From Micromonospora sp. CB01531 (lineage in GTDB: Bacteria; Actinomycetota; Actinomycetes; Mycobacteriales; Micromonosporaceae), in the NCBI RefSeq assembly GCF_001905095.1, contig NZ_LWLS01000061.1, positions 310,001-374,000 of the forward strand: a DNA stretch of 64,000 bases, given 5' to 3'. The notes under the pieces are model-generated. The model searched no databases. It saw only the letters and a list, made by a program, of their open reading frames with translations, and was not told the DNA's origin. A program made the position numbers and the translations under genes. This document shows, one piece after another, positions 9,350 through 19,361 of this stretch. Positions within the stretch are counted from its first letter, which is position 1, and each line of letters begins with the position of its first letter.

Positions 9350-10051
9350 TCAGTCGGCGGAGCGTTCCCAGTCGATGGTGGGTAGGCCGGTGTCGGCGAG
9401 GGCCTTGTTCGCCGCGCTGAACGGCCGGCTGCCCAGGAAGCCGCGCGGGTTCATCGGGCTCGGGTGGCCGGCCTCCAGCACCACGTGCCGTGGGTTGGTG
9501 ACCAGGGCCGCCTTCTTGCGGGCGTAGCCGCCCCACAGCAGGAACACCACCCGCTGGTCGAGGGCGTCCAGGGCCCGGATGGTGGCGTCGGTGAACTCCT
9601 CCCAGCCCTGGTTGGCGTGCGAACCGGGGGTGGCCTGCCGGACGGTGAGCACCGAGTTGAGCAGCAGCACGCCCTGCGCCGCCCAGCCGGTCAGGTTGCC
9701 GCTGCTCGGCTTCGGCACGCCCAGGTCCTCGCCGAGTTCCTTGAAGACGTTGCGCAGCGACGGCGGCACCGCCACCCCCTCGCGCACGCTGAAGCTGAGC
9801 CCGTGCGCCTGCCCCGCCTTGTGGTAGGGGTCCTGCCCGAGGATCAGCACCCGGCACTCCGCCGGCCCGCACAGCCGGTAGGCGGAGAACAGGTCCTCGA
9901 CCGGGGGGAAGACGGTCCGGGTCGCGTATTCCCCGGCGACGAACTCGGCCAGCGCGGTGGTGCGGGCCGGATCGAGGTGCGGGGTGAGCGCTGCCCGCCA
10001 CGCGTCGGGGAGGAGCGCCAGCAGGTCGAGGGTGGGGGCGTCCTGGGGCAT
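9350..10051 (-). CDS. ung: Uracil-DNA glycosylase (family 1)
   Basis: Removes uracil from DNA, starting base-excision repair. The 233-residue protein contains the catalytic water-activating motif GQDPYHK (residue about 70), the uracil-pocket segment LLLNSVLTV, and the minor-groove loop GHPSPMNPRGF (the family usually has HPSPLS). ATG at 10051 was chosen over a longer open frame because an AAAGG ribosome-binding site lies 6 nt upstream and the length then fits the family. It follows tsaE after 59 bases and may be read with it. Confidence 0.96.
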   Translation of the reverse strand: MPQDAPTLDLLALLPDAWRAALTPHLDPARTTALAEFVAGEYATRTVFPPVEDLFSAYRLCGPAECRVLILGQDPYHKAGQAHGLSFSVREGVAVPPSLRNVFKELGEDLGVPKPSSGNLTGWAAQGVLLLNSVLTVRQATPGSHANQGWEEFTDATIRALDALDQRVVFLLWGGYARKKAALVTNPRHVVLEAGHPSPMNPRGFLGSRPFSAANKALADTGLPTIDWERSAD

Positions 10052-10110
10052 GGCAACCTTTCGCCGGATTGATCGGTCCCGGGCACTGTAGGAGCCGGGT
10101 GTGACAGTCC

Positions 10111-10593
10111 TCAGTCGAGGGTGGCGAGACGCCGCGCCCAGTCGCCGCCGACCGGCTCGCACGTCACCACCCGGGTGTCGTCCTCCCGCCGGTCGATCCG
10201 GACCCGCAGGTGCGCGTCGGCCAGCTGCTCGACCATCCCCTCGCCCCACTCGACCACGGTGACCGCCTCGTCCACCGAGGCGTCCAGGTCCAGGTCGTCG
10301 ATCTCGGCCCGCGGGTCGGCGGACTCCCCCAGCCGGTACGCGTCGGCGTGCACCAGGGTCACCCGCCCGCCGCGGGCCGGGTCCGGCCGGTGCACCCGGG
10401 CGATCACGAAGGTCGGCGAGGTGATTTCGCCGCGTACGCCGAGGCCGGCGCCGATGCCCTGGGTCAACGCGGTCTTGCCGGCGCCCAACGGGCCGCTGAG
10501 CAGCAGCAGGTCACCGGCGCGCAGCACGGCGGCCAGCCGGCGGCCGAACTCGTGGGTGTCGTCGACCGTCTTCAGCTCCACCACGACGGTCAC
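10111..10593 (-). CDS. tsaE: tRNA threonylcarbamoyladenosine biosynthesis ATPase TsaE
   Basis: ATPase that cycles the TsaB-TsaD complex during t6A synthesis. The 160-residue protein has Walker A GPLGAGKTALTQGI (residue about 32), then TSPTFVIARVH and the acidic segment VEWGEGM (residue about 110). GTG at 10593 is preferred because GGAGG lies 4 nt upstream; a longer reading would overlap the hydrolase gene. It sits 13 bases after the hydrolase stop, in the alr-hydrolase-tsaE order common in actinobacteria. Confidence 0.95.
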   Translation of the reverse strand: MTVVVELKTVDDTHEFGRRLAAVLRAGDLLLLSGPLGAGKTALTQGIGAGLGVRGEITSPTFVIARVHRPDPARGGRVTLVHADAYRLGESADPRAEIDDLDLDASVDEAVTVVEWGEGMVEQLADAHLRVRIDRREDDTRVVTCEPVGGDWARRLATLD

Positions 10594-10606
10594 CGCGCCT
10601 CCAGGA

Positions 10607-11698
10607 TCAGAGTTCTGCAAGGAACTGTTCCAGTGCCGCATTCACTTCGTCGGCGTGCTCCAGCATCACCACGTGCCCACTGTCGTGGATCTTCACGAAC
10701 TTGGCGTGCGGCAGCCGCCGGACGATCTCCTCGGAGTGGGTCACCGGGGTGATCATGTCCTTGTCCCCCACAATCACCAGCACCGGCGTGCCGGCCAGCG
10801 CGGCCAGCGCCGGGAAGCGCGAGTGGGTGGCCAGCGTGCGCAGGTAGCGGGTGACCGTGTCGGCCGAGGTACGCGAGTTCATCTTCTCGACGTACGACAC
10901 CAGGGCCGGGCTGGGCTTCGCGGTGCCGAAGCCGTACCGGCGGGTCAGCAGCCAGGCGACGTTGGACGTCGACTTCCGGGCCTTGTCGATCATCGTGCCG
11001 CCGTACCGGGTGGCGTTGCTCATCATGTAGAGCATCGGGGCACCGACCCGGCCGAGCAGCGCGGGCGCCACCAGCTTGGTCTCGGCGAGCAGGCCGCCCG
11101 AGGTGGCCATCAGCACCGTGCCGACGACCCGTTCGCCGAACAGCTCCGGGTAGAGCTCGGCCAGCGCCATGATCGTCATGCCGCCCATCGAGTGCCCGAT
11201 CAGCACCAGCGGCCCCTCCGGGGCCACCTCGTCGAGCACTCGACGCAGGGTCCGGCCCAACCTGGCCAGGTCGTACTCGCCGGTCTCCAGCTTCCCGGAG
11301 CGGCCGTGCCCGGGCTGGTCGTACGCGACGACCCGGTAGTCGCCCCGGGCGGCGAGCAACTGGCGCTGGAAGTGGAAGGTCCCCATGTCCAGGCAGAAGC
11401 CGTGCACCAGCACGACGGTCGGGTGCCCGGCGACCGGCCGGGTCGGCTCGACCACCTCCACCTGGATGTCGGTGCCGTCCGGCATCTCCAGCAGGAACGA
11501 CTCGTCGTACCGCTGCTGGCCGAAGTCCTCCTGGGCGTACCGGTCGGTGGAATCGGCCTTGAGGCGGCGGACCAGGACCCGCTCGCTCACCACGCCCGCG
11601 GCGAGCCCCGCGGCGGCGACACCGACGGCGGCGCCGACCACTCCGGCGACCCGCCCGGCGGCGGTCCGCGGCCGCGGGACGCGGAGGCGTCCGCTCAC
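10607..11698 (-). CDS. Alpha/beta-fold hydrolase with N-terminal membrane anchor
   Basis: Probable esterase or lipase of unknown substrate. The 363-residue protein has a hydrophobic helix at residues about 15 to 40 and then an alpha/beta-hydrolase domain. The oxyanion segment VLVHGFCLD is followed by the nucleophile elbow GHSMGG (residue about 175), a candidate acid in VIVGDKDMI (residue about 305) and the catalytic histidine in HDSGHVVMLE (residue about 340). Start GTG is at 11698. It lies between alr and tsaE, an arrangement widely kept in actinobacteria, but its role there is unknown. Confidence 0.88.
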   Translation of the reverse strand: MSGRLRVPRPRTAAGRVAGVVGAAVGVAAAGLAAGVVSERVLVRRLKADSTDRYAQEDFGQQRYDESFLLEMPDGTDIQVEVVEPTRPVAGHPTVVLVHGFCLDMGTFHFQRQLLAARGDYRVVAYDQPGHGRSGKLETGEYDLARLGRTLRRVLDEVAPEGPLVLIGHSMGGMTIMALAELYPELFGERVVGTVLMATSGGLLAETKLVAPALLGRVGAPMLYMMSNATRYGGTMIDKARKSTSNVAWLLTRRYGFGTAKPSPALVSYVEKMNSRTSADTVTRYLRTLATHSRFPALAALAGTPVLVIVGDKDMITPVTHSEEIVRRLPHAKFVKIHDSGHVVMLEHADEVNAALEQFLAEL

Positions 11699-11753
11699 GG
11701 GGTTACCTCGGCTCGCGACTGCGGGGCTCGCAAACCCGGCTCACTCCTCGCGC

Positions 11754-12872
11754 TCACGGTCGTTCGCCGTCGTAGACGCGGGGCACCCGGACCCCGCCGA
11801 ACCGGGTCACGATCTCGTAGTTGATGGTGCCGACCGCCTCGGCCCAGTTGTCGGCGGTGGGCTCGCCGGCCGCGCCGCTGCCGAAGAGGGTCGCCACATC
11901 GCCGGCCGCCACCTCGTCGTCGCCGCAGTCCAGCACGAACTGGTCCATGCAGACCCGGCCGGAGATGGTCCGCCGCTTGCCGCCGAGCTGCACCGGACCG
12001 GTGTTCGAGGCGTGCCGGGGCACCCCGTCGGCGTACCCGAGCGGGATGACGGCCAGGTTGGCCTCCCGCTCGGTGAGGTAGGTGTGGCCGTACGACACGC
12101 CGGTGCCGGCCGGGACCCGCTTGGTAAGCATCACCCGGGCCCGGGCGGTCATCGCCGGGCGCAGGCCGAACTGCTCGCCGGCCACCGGCGAGAGGCCGTA
12201 GACCGCCAGACCGGGGCGGACCAGGTCGAAGTGGGTGTCCTGGCGGGTCAGGGTGGCGGCCGAGTTGGCCAGGTGCCGGTAACGGGGACGCAGCCCCGCC
12301 TCCTCGACCATGGCCAGCCCCTCGTGGAAGACGGCGAGCTGCCGGTCGATGGTGGGGTGGCCGGGCGAGTCGGCGTACGCGAAGTGGCTCCACACCCCGA
12401 CCACCTCGACCAGGCCGTCGGCCTCGGCCTTCGCGGCGGCCTCCAGCAGGGCGGGCCAGTCGGCGACGGTCGCCCCGCCGCGCGCCAGGCCGGTGTCGAT
12501 CTTCAGGTGCACCTGGGCCGGGCGCTCCGCCCGGCGGCTCGCCTCGATCATCTCGTCGAGCTGGGCGAGGCTGGCGCAGCCCAGGTCGACGCCGACCGCG
12601 ACGCCGTCGTGCAACGGCAGCCCGGGGGCGAGCAGCCAGGCCAGCACGGGTGCGGTGATCCCCGCCTGGCGCAGGTTGAGCGCCTCGTCGAGGGTGCAGA
12701 CCCCGAGCCAGTCCGCGCCGGCGTCGAGCGCCGCGCGGGCGGCCGGCACCATGCCGTGGCCGTACCCGTCGGCCTTCACCACCGCCATCAGCTCGGCGCT
12801 GGTGCCCGCCCTCAGGTGGGCCACGTTCTCCCGGATCGCGTCCAGGTCGACGCGCACCTCCGACTGCCACAT
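11754..12872 (-). CDS. alr: Alanine racemase
   Basis: PLP enzyme that makes D-alanine for peptidoglycan. The 372-residue protein has the PLP-lysine motif VVKADGYGHG (residue about 35) and the catalytic tyrosine region GVSYGHTY (residue about 258), with the C-terminal beta domain ending TRFGGVRVPRVY. The first codons MWQSEVRVDLDAI are typical. A TAGGCT hexamer ends 6 nt before the ATG, so translation probably starts on a leaderless transcript. The next gene follows after 55 bases of repeat-like sequence. Confidence 0.97.
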   Translation of the reverse strand: MWQSEVRVDLDAIRENVAHLRAGTSAELMAVVKADGYGHGMVPAARAALDAGADWLGVCTLDEALNLRQAGITAPVLAWLLAPGLPLHDGVAVGVDLGCASLAQLDEMIEASRRAERPAQVHLKIDTGLARGGATVADWPALLEAAAKAEADGLVEVVGVWSHFAYADSPGHPTIDRQLAVFHEGLAMVEEAGLRPRYRHLANSAATLTRQDTHFDLVRPGLAVYGLSPVAGEQFGLRPAMTARARVMLTKRVPAGTGVSYGHTYLTEREANLAVIPLGYADGVPRHASNTGPVQLGGKRRTISGRVCMDQFVLDCGDDEVAAGDVATLFGSGAAGEPTADNWAEAVGTINYEIVTRFGGVRVPRVYDGERP

Positions 12873-12878
12873 GCCCCC

Positions 12879-12884
12879 AGCCTA
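12879..12884 (-). promoter_or_regulatory. Putative -10 element of a leaderless alr promoter
   Basis: TAGGCT on the minus strand, 6 nt before the ATG of alr. No ribosome-binding site can fit between it and the start. Confidence 0.5.
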
Positions 12885-12984
12885 CTTCCGCCGGTGATCA
12901 CCCTGGCCCGGAGCCGCGTGGTCCGCTCGCTGGCACCCCCGCCGGGCACACCCGTCCGCCGGCCACGCCGGTGGACCGCCGCGG

Positions 12985-14454
12985 TCAGCCCAGGCGGGCG
13001 ATCACCGGACGGAGCGCGGTGGCCACGTCGGGTGCGGTCACCGGACCGCCCCGGGCCGCCTCCCGGCCAGCCAGCCCGTGCAGGTACGCCGCCGCGGCGG
13101 CCGCCCGCTCGGCGGGCAGCCCGGCCGCGAGCAGCGCGCCGAGCAGCCCGGCCAGCACGTCGCCGGTGCCCCCGGTGGCCAGCACCGGGGTGCCGGTCGG
13201 GTTGACGTACGCCCGGCCGGCCGGGGTGCCGATGATCGTCCGGTCGCCCTTGAGCAGCACCACGGCGTTCATCCAGGCGGCCAGCCGCAGCGCGGCCGCC
13301 ACCCGGTCCGCGCCCGGGGTCTCCCCGCAGAGCCGGGCGTACTCGCGGTCGTGCGGAGTCACCACGATCGGCGCGTCCCGCGTGCGCAGCAGGTCCGCCA
13401 TCGCGCCGTCGACCAGCAGGGTGAGCGCGTCGGCGTCGAGCACCGCCGGAACCGGCGCGCTGAGCACGGCCCGCAGCTCCGTGACGGCCTCCTCGCCGGT
13501 GCCCAACCCGGAGCCGCAGACCCAGGCCTGCACCCGGCCGGCATCGGCGACCCGGCCGGTGGCGATCACCGAAGGGTGCTGGTGCAGCACCTCCGCGCGG
13601 GCCCCGCCCGCGTACCGGACCATGCCGGTCGGACCGGCCAGCGCGCCGCCCACCGAGAGCGCCGCCGCCCCGGGGTACGTGGCCGAGCCGGTCGCCACGC
13701 CGACCACGCCCCGGCTGTACTTCTCCGAGGACGGGCCGAGCCGGGGCCACCAGTCGACCACGTCCGACCACTCGGTGACCCGCAGCGCGGGGGTCCCACG
13801 CAGCCACGGCCCCAGCCCGATGTCGACCAGGTCCACGTGCCCGGCGAGCGCGGCGGCCGGGCCGACCACCAGGGCCGGCTTCAACGCCCCGAAGGCGACC
13901 GTCACGTCGGCGCGCACCGCGCACGGGCGGCCGGAGGCGGTGAGCGGCACGTGGCCGGTGTCCACCGCGACGCCGCTCGGCACGTCCACCGCCACCACGG
14001 TGGCCCGGGCACCGTCCCGCCCGGAGCGCCCCGCCAGGCTCGCCGCGAGCTGCTCGGCGGTCTCCCGCAGCCCGCCGGTGCCGCCGATCCCGACGATGCC
14101 GTCCAGCACCAGGTCCACCACGGCCGGCGGCCGGTCCACCAGCCGCCCGCCGGCGGCCCGCAGCGCGGCCAGCCCCTCGGCGTGCGCCCGGCCGGGACTG
14201 AGCAGCAGGGCCGAGACCGCGGCGCCCCGGCGGGCCAGGTGCGCGCCCCCGTACAGGGCGTCGCCGCCGTTGTCGCCGGAGCCGACCAGCAGCAGCACCT
14301 GGGCACCGTAGACGCCGCCCCGATCGGAGAGCAGGAGGGCGCAGCGGCGGGCCAGCCCGGCGGCGGCCCGCTGCATCAGCGTCCCGGGCGGGAGGGTGGC
14401 CAGCAGGCCGGCCTCCGCCGCGCGTACGTCCGCGACCCGCCACACCGGTCTCAT
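12985..14454 (-). CDS. nnr: Bifunctional NAD(P)H-hydrate epimerase / ADP-dependent NAD(P)H-hydrate dehydratase
   Basis: Repairs hydrated NAD(P)H. The N-terminal epimerase domain (residues about 1 to 215) shows GSGDNGGDALYGG. The C-terminal ribokinase-like dehydratase domain (residues about 235 to 489) shows VVTPHDREYARL and the nucleotide-binding TGGTGDVLAGLLGALL. ATG at 14454 (MRPVWRVADVRAAE) is preferred over an upstream in-frame codon because family members start just before the first helix. It lies between acpS and alr, as in many actinobacteria, and 57 bases after acpS. Confidence 0.95.
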   Translation of the reverse strand: MRPVWRVADVRAAEAGLLATLPPGTLMQRAAAGLARRCALLLSDRGGVYGAQVLLLVGSGDNGGDALYGGAHLARRGAAVSALLLSPGRAHAEGLAALRAAGGRLVDRPPAVVDLVLDGIVGIGGTGGLRETAEQLAASLAGRSGRDGARATVVAVDVPSGVAVDTGHVPLTASGRPCAVRADVTVAFGALKPALVVGPAAALAGHVDLVDIGLGPWLRGTPALRVTEWSDVVDWWPRLGPSSEKYSRGVVGVATGSATYPGAAALSVGGALAGPTGMVRYAGGARAEVLHQHPSVIATGRVADAGRVQAWVCGSGLGTGEEAVTELRAVLSAPVPAVLDADALTLLVDGAMADLLRTRDAPIVVTPHDREYARLCGETPGADRVAAALRLAAWMNAVVLLKGDRTIIGTPAGRAYVNPTGTPVLATGGTGDVLAGLLGALLAAGLPAERAAAAAAYLHGLAGREAARGGPVTAPDVATALRPVIARLG

Positions 14455-14510
14455 GCCACCCCGTCCCGTCCGTTGTTTCGCCAGGCGGGCCGGCCGGCCC
14501 GCCGGTCGCC

Positions 14511-14879
14511 TCACCGCTCCGCGACCACCATGGCCGACGCGATCCCGCCGTCGTGCGACAACGACAGATGCCAGCGGTTGATCCCGCGGTCGGCCGAGGC
14601 GGCGGCCACCGTGCCGGAGACGGTCAGCCAGGGCCGGCCGTCCGGATCCGGCACGATCTCGCAGTCGTGCCAGCGCAGCCCGCCCGGCGCGCCGAGCGCC
14701 TTGGCCACCGCCTCCTTGGCCGCGAACCGGGCGGCCATCGACTCGGGCGAGCGCGGGTTGCCGGAGCGGGTGAACCGCTCGGCCTCGGTGAACAGCCGGT
14801 CGGCGAGCAGCGGGGTGCGTGCCAGGGCCCGGGCGAACCGGTCCACCAGCACGACGTCGATGCCGACAGCCACGATCAC
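14511..14879 (-). CDS. acpS: Holo-[acyl-carrier-protein] synthase AcpS
   Basis: Transfers 4'-phosphopantetheine from CoA to acyl carrier protein. The 122-residue protein begins [15 protein letters not shown], with the metal-binding aspartate in GID, and has [14 protein letters not shown] (residue about 55) with the catalytic glutamate and lysine, then [10 protein letters not shown] near the end. GTG at 14879 is preferred to one at 14888 because it matches the family start and lies 7 nt after a TAGGGT hexamer, which suggests a leaderless message. Confidence 0.94.
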   Translation of the reverse strand: MIVAVGIDVVLVDRFARALARTPLLADRLFTEAERFTRSGNPRSPESMAARFAAKEAVAKALGAPGGLRWHDCEIVPDPDGRPWLTVSGTVAAASADRGINRWHLSLSHDGGIASAMVVAER

Positions 14880-14886
14880 GGACCTC

Positions 14887-14892
14887 ACCCTA
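14887..14892 (-). promoter_or_regulatory. Putative -10 element of a leaderless acpS promoter
   Basis: TAGGGT on the minus strand, 7 nt before the GTG of acpS. The spacing supports the shorter acpS start. Confidence 0.45.
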
Positions 14893-14930
14893 CCGGCGGT
14901 CGCGGCCGCACATTAGCCGCCGGCTGCGCG

Positions 14931-14985
14931 GTGGACAACGCCTGTGGACAACCCGGGGGTACGGCCGCCGCCGGCTGTCCACAGG
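14931..14985. other. Cluster of DnaA-box-like sequences
   Basis: TGTGGACAA at 14943-14951 is the exact complement of the actinobacterial DnaA box TTGTCCACA. CTGTCCACA at 14975-14983 fits the relaxed consensus in the opposite orientation. GGTGGACAA at 14930-14938 differs from the box at one position. The first two form an inverted repeat (arms 14941-14952 and 14974-14985, 11 of 12 paired). It lies in the divergent region between acpS and the gene at 15098, with no replication genes in the window. Confidence 0.45.
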
Positions 14986-15097
14986 GCCGGTGGAGGTGCG
15001 CGGACGCCGCCTAGCGTCCCGGTTGCCTGGTCCTGCAGGCGACCGTTGGTTCCGCCGCCGGTGAGCCCCGCCGGCGGCCCGTCTGGGGAGTCCGCCG

Positions 15098-15394
15098 ATG
15101 GCCGAGGAGCCGTTCACCGTCGAGCCGGAGCTGCTGCGCGGGATCGCCCGGCAGTTGGGCGACGACGCGTACCGGCTGGCGCACGGGCTGGCCGGCACGC
15201 CCGGGCTGGTGGTGCCGGCCGACGGCTGGCGGGCCGGGGCGGAGCTGGCCGAGCTGGAGGCGGCGGTGCACAGCTGGTGCGGGGCGCTCGCCGCCCGGGT
15301 GGCGAGCACCGCCGACGCGGTCCGCAGCGCCGCCGACGGCTACCAGGCAACCGACGAGCGGGCCGCCCGACGGCTGGCCGGGATCCCCCGGTGA
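15098..15394 (+). CDS. Small helical protein, type VII secretion-substrate-like
   Basis: A 98-residue, mostly helical protein. It runs through two predicted helices with DGWRAGAELAELEAAVHSWCGALAARV in between, followed by STADAVRSAADGYQATDERAARRL. The pattern and size are like the ESX-1 EspC-like and WXG100-related proteins that precede DUF1023 hydrolases in actinobacteria, but no strict WXG motif is present. Its stop overlaps the GTG of the next gene by 4 bases. A TAGCGT hexamer at 15012-15017 could be its -10, giving a leader of about 75 nt. GGGGAG lies 7 nt before the ATG. Confidence 0.7.
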   Translation: MAEEPFTVEPELLRGIARQLGDDAYRLAHGLAGTPGLVVPADGWRAGAELAELEAAVHSWCGALAARVASTADAVRSAADGYQATDERAARRLAGIPR

Positions 15395-17141
15395 CAGGCC
15401 CTGCCGGCGCCTCGGCGGCACGCCCGCCCGCCCGACCCGGTCCGGCCGGCACGGCCACGCCGGGCGGCGCGCCGACCCTGCGCCGGGAGGCCGCGCGACC
15501 GGGGTCCGCATCCGGCGCGCGGGCACCGGCCGGTGACACCTCCCTTCCGGTCGGATACGCCCAGCTCTGGGCGGCCGACCCGGGTGCCTGGACCCGGGCC
15601 GGGGCGGCCTGGCGGGGGCTGGTCGGCCCGGTCCGGCAGCGGTCGGACGGGCTGGATGCCCGAGTGGCCGCCCTGCGGCCCGGCTGGTCCGGCGGGGCCG
15701 CCGGCGCGGCGCAGGGACGGATCGGGGCGCTGCGCGGCGCACTGACCGACGTGCTGCCCGCACTGGTCGAGGTCGACCAGGTGCTCGCCGAGTTCGCCGC
15801 CCGGCTCGCCACGGCGAAGGCCCGGCTCGCCGCCGCCGTGGCGCACGCCGACGAGGGCGGCCTGCTGGTGGACCGGGTGGGTGCGGTCCGGCCCGATCCG
15901 GCCCACCCGCGCCGCGCCGCCCCGGGCGGGCCGGGGGTCGCCCAGGTGGCGGCCGAGCTGCGGGCCGCACTGGCGCTGGCCGGCGGCGCGGACCGGGAGG
16001 CCGCCGCCCGGCTGGGCGAGCTCAGCACGGCGGCGGTCACCGGCTGGGTGAGCGTCCCGCCCGACCGGCGACCGGCCCCCGGCGCCGGGCCGGCTGAGGT
16101 GAGCCGCTGGTGGGCGGGGCTCACCCCGGCCGAGCGCCGCTGGCTGGTCGGCCACGAGCCGGCCCGCATCGGTCACCTCGACGGGGTGCCGGTGGCAGCC
16201 TGGGACCAGGCCAACCGGCTGCTGCTCGGCGAACGGCGGGCGGGGCTGGCCGCTGCCCGCGTGGGGCTGCTGCGTCCGCTGCCGCCGGGGCCACCCGAGC
16301 TGGCCCGGCTGGCCCGGCTCGCCCGGCTGGAGGCGGCCCTGCGCGGCCTCGACGGGCTCACCGAGCGGCTGGACGAGGCGAAGGCGCCCCGGGCGTACCT
16401 GCTCGGGCTCGATCCGGCCGGGGACGGGCGTGCGGTGGTGGCGCTGGGCAACCCGGACCGGGCGGCGGCCGTGCTGACGTACGTCCCCGGGATGACCGCG
16501 GACCTCGCCGACGCCCCCGGCGAGCTGGGCCGGGCCGCCCGGGTGCTGGACCGGTGCACGGCGCTCGGCCCGGGCGAGGAGACGGCGGCCGTGCTCTGGC
16601 TGGACTACGACGCGCCGGACCACCTGCCCGAGGCGGCCCGGGCCAGGCAGGCCGAGGACGCCGGGCCGGCGCTGCACCGGTTCCAGGAAGGGCTGCGCGC
16701 CTCGCACGACGGCCCGCCGGCCCGTCAGACCGTGCTCGGCCACAGCTACGGCTCGCTGGTGGTCGGCACCGCCGCCGGCGACCACGGGCTGAGCGCCGAC
16801 GCCCTGGTCTTCGTCGGCTCCCCCGGTGCCGGGTCGACCACGCGAGCGAGCTGCGGATGCCGCCCGGGCAGGTCTGGGCCAGCACCGCGCCGGACGACGT
16901 GATCCGGCTGGCCCGGCCGCCGGACGAGCTGGCCCGCCGGGCGGTGCTGGCGGGGGCGCCCCTCGGCCCGGTGGCGGCGGTGCTCGACCGGCACGACCCC
17001 AGGCTGTGGTTCGGGCGCGACCCGAGCGACCCCGGCTTCGGCGGCCGGCGCTTCCCCAGCGGCCGGTACGGCCACACCGGCTACTGGGAGCCCGGCAACC
17101 CGGCACTGGACGGGATGGCCCGGATCGTGCTGGGCCGATGA
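15391..17141 (+). CDS. DUF1023 alpha/beta hydrolase, interrupted by a frameshift
   Basis: Member of the actinobacterial DUF1023 hydrolase family, which often accompanies ESX-like helical proteins. The N-terminal half is helical and Ala-rich (about residues 60 to 330). The hydrolase part shows AYLLGLDPAGDGRAVVALGN, VPGM, WLDYDAPD and the nucleophile elbow GHSYGS (residue about 450). The frame is lost after VGSPGAG: with one more G in the run at 16831-16833 it would continue VDHASELRMPPGQVWAS and run to GRYGHTGYWEPGNP and a stop at 17141. Read literally, the protein ends at 16902 with 15 wrong residues and loses the region with the catalytic histidine. Either an indel in a G run or a real inactivation. 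Confidence 0.8.
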
Positions 17142-17164
17142 ACGCGGCGGGTACGGAGACGACG

Positions 17165-17193
17165 AGGCCCCTCCGCCGGGAGCGGAGGGGCCT
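17165..17193. terminator. Bidirectional hairpin between DUF1023 gene and glmS
   Basis: Perfect 12-bp stem (AGGCCCCTCCGC and its complement) with a 5-nt loop, placed exactly between two convergent stops. No U-run follows, as is common in high-GC actinobacteria. Confidence 0.8.
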
Positions 17194-17205
17194 GGCCGGG
17201 GTGGA

Positions 17206-19119
<1,914 letters not shown>

Positions 19120-19126
19120 GGTCCGC

Positions 19127-19132
19127 AGCCTA
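19127..19132 (-). promoter_or_regulatory. Putative -10 element of a leaderless glmS promoter
   Basis: TAGGCT on the minus strand, 7 nt before the ATG of glmS. The start codon is certain from the catalytic Cys2, so this is the best-anchored case of the pattern. Confidence 0.55.
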
Positions 19133-19303
19133 ACCCAGTTTCGCTCACCACGCGTGCTCGGAAGCCGGGTAAACAATCACTGAATCTGAGCGAACTGATG
19201 GTCAGGGGGCAAGGATCGGACATCCCACCCAACGAGCGGCGCGTGGGAGAGCCCACCCGCCGGCTCCCCGCTTCGGGCACCACTGCCAGTGGCCGGAAAA
19301 TGG

Positions 19304-19335
19304 GCTCCGGCCCGACGGATCCGCCGGGCCGGAGC
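19304..19335 (-). terminator. Hairpin terminator after the LVIVD-repeat gene
   Basis: Perfect 11-bp stem (GCTCCGGCCCG with its complement) and a 10-nt loop, 26 bases beyond the stop at 19362 on the minus strand and upstream of the glmS promoter. Confidence 0.75.
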
Positions 19336-19361
19336 TGTAGTGCCTTGAGCGTGCCTGTGGG

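Noticed and set aside
11699..11753. Repeat-like sequence with two GCGAGCC units between alr and the hydrolase
   Set aside because: It resembles short genus repeats, but I found no second copy in the window and no good hairpin, so I do not list it as a feature.
14931..14985. Chromosomal replication origin
   Set aside because: Only two or three DnaA-like boxes and no dnaA, dnaN or AT-rich unwinding region nearby.
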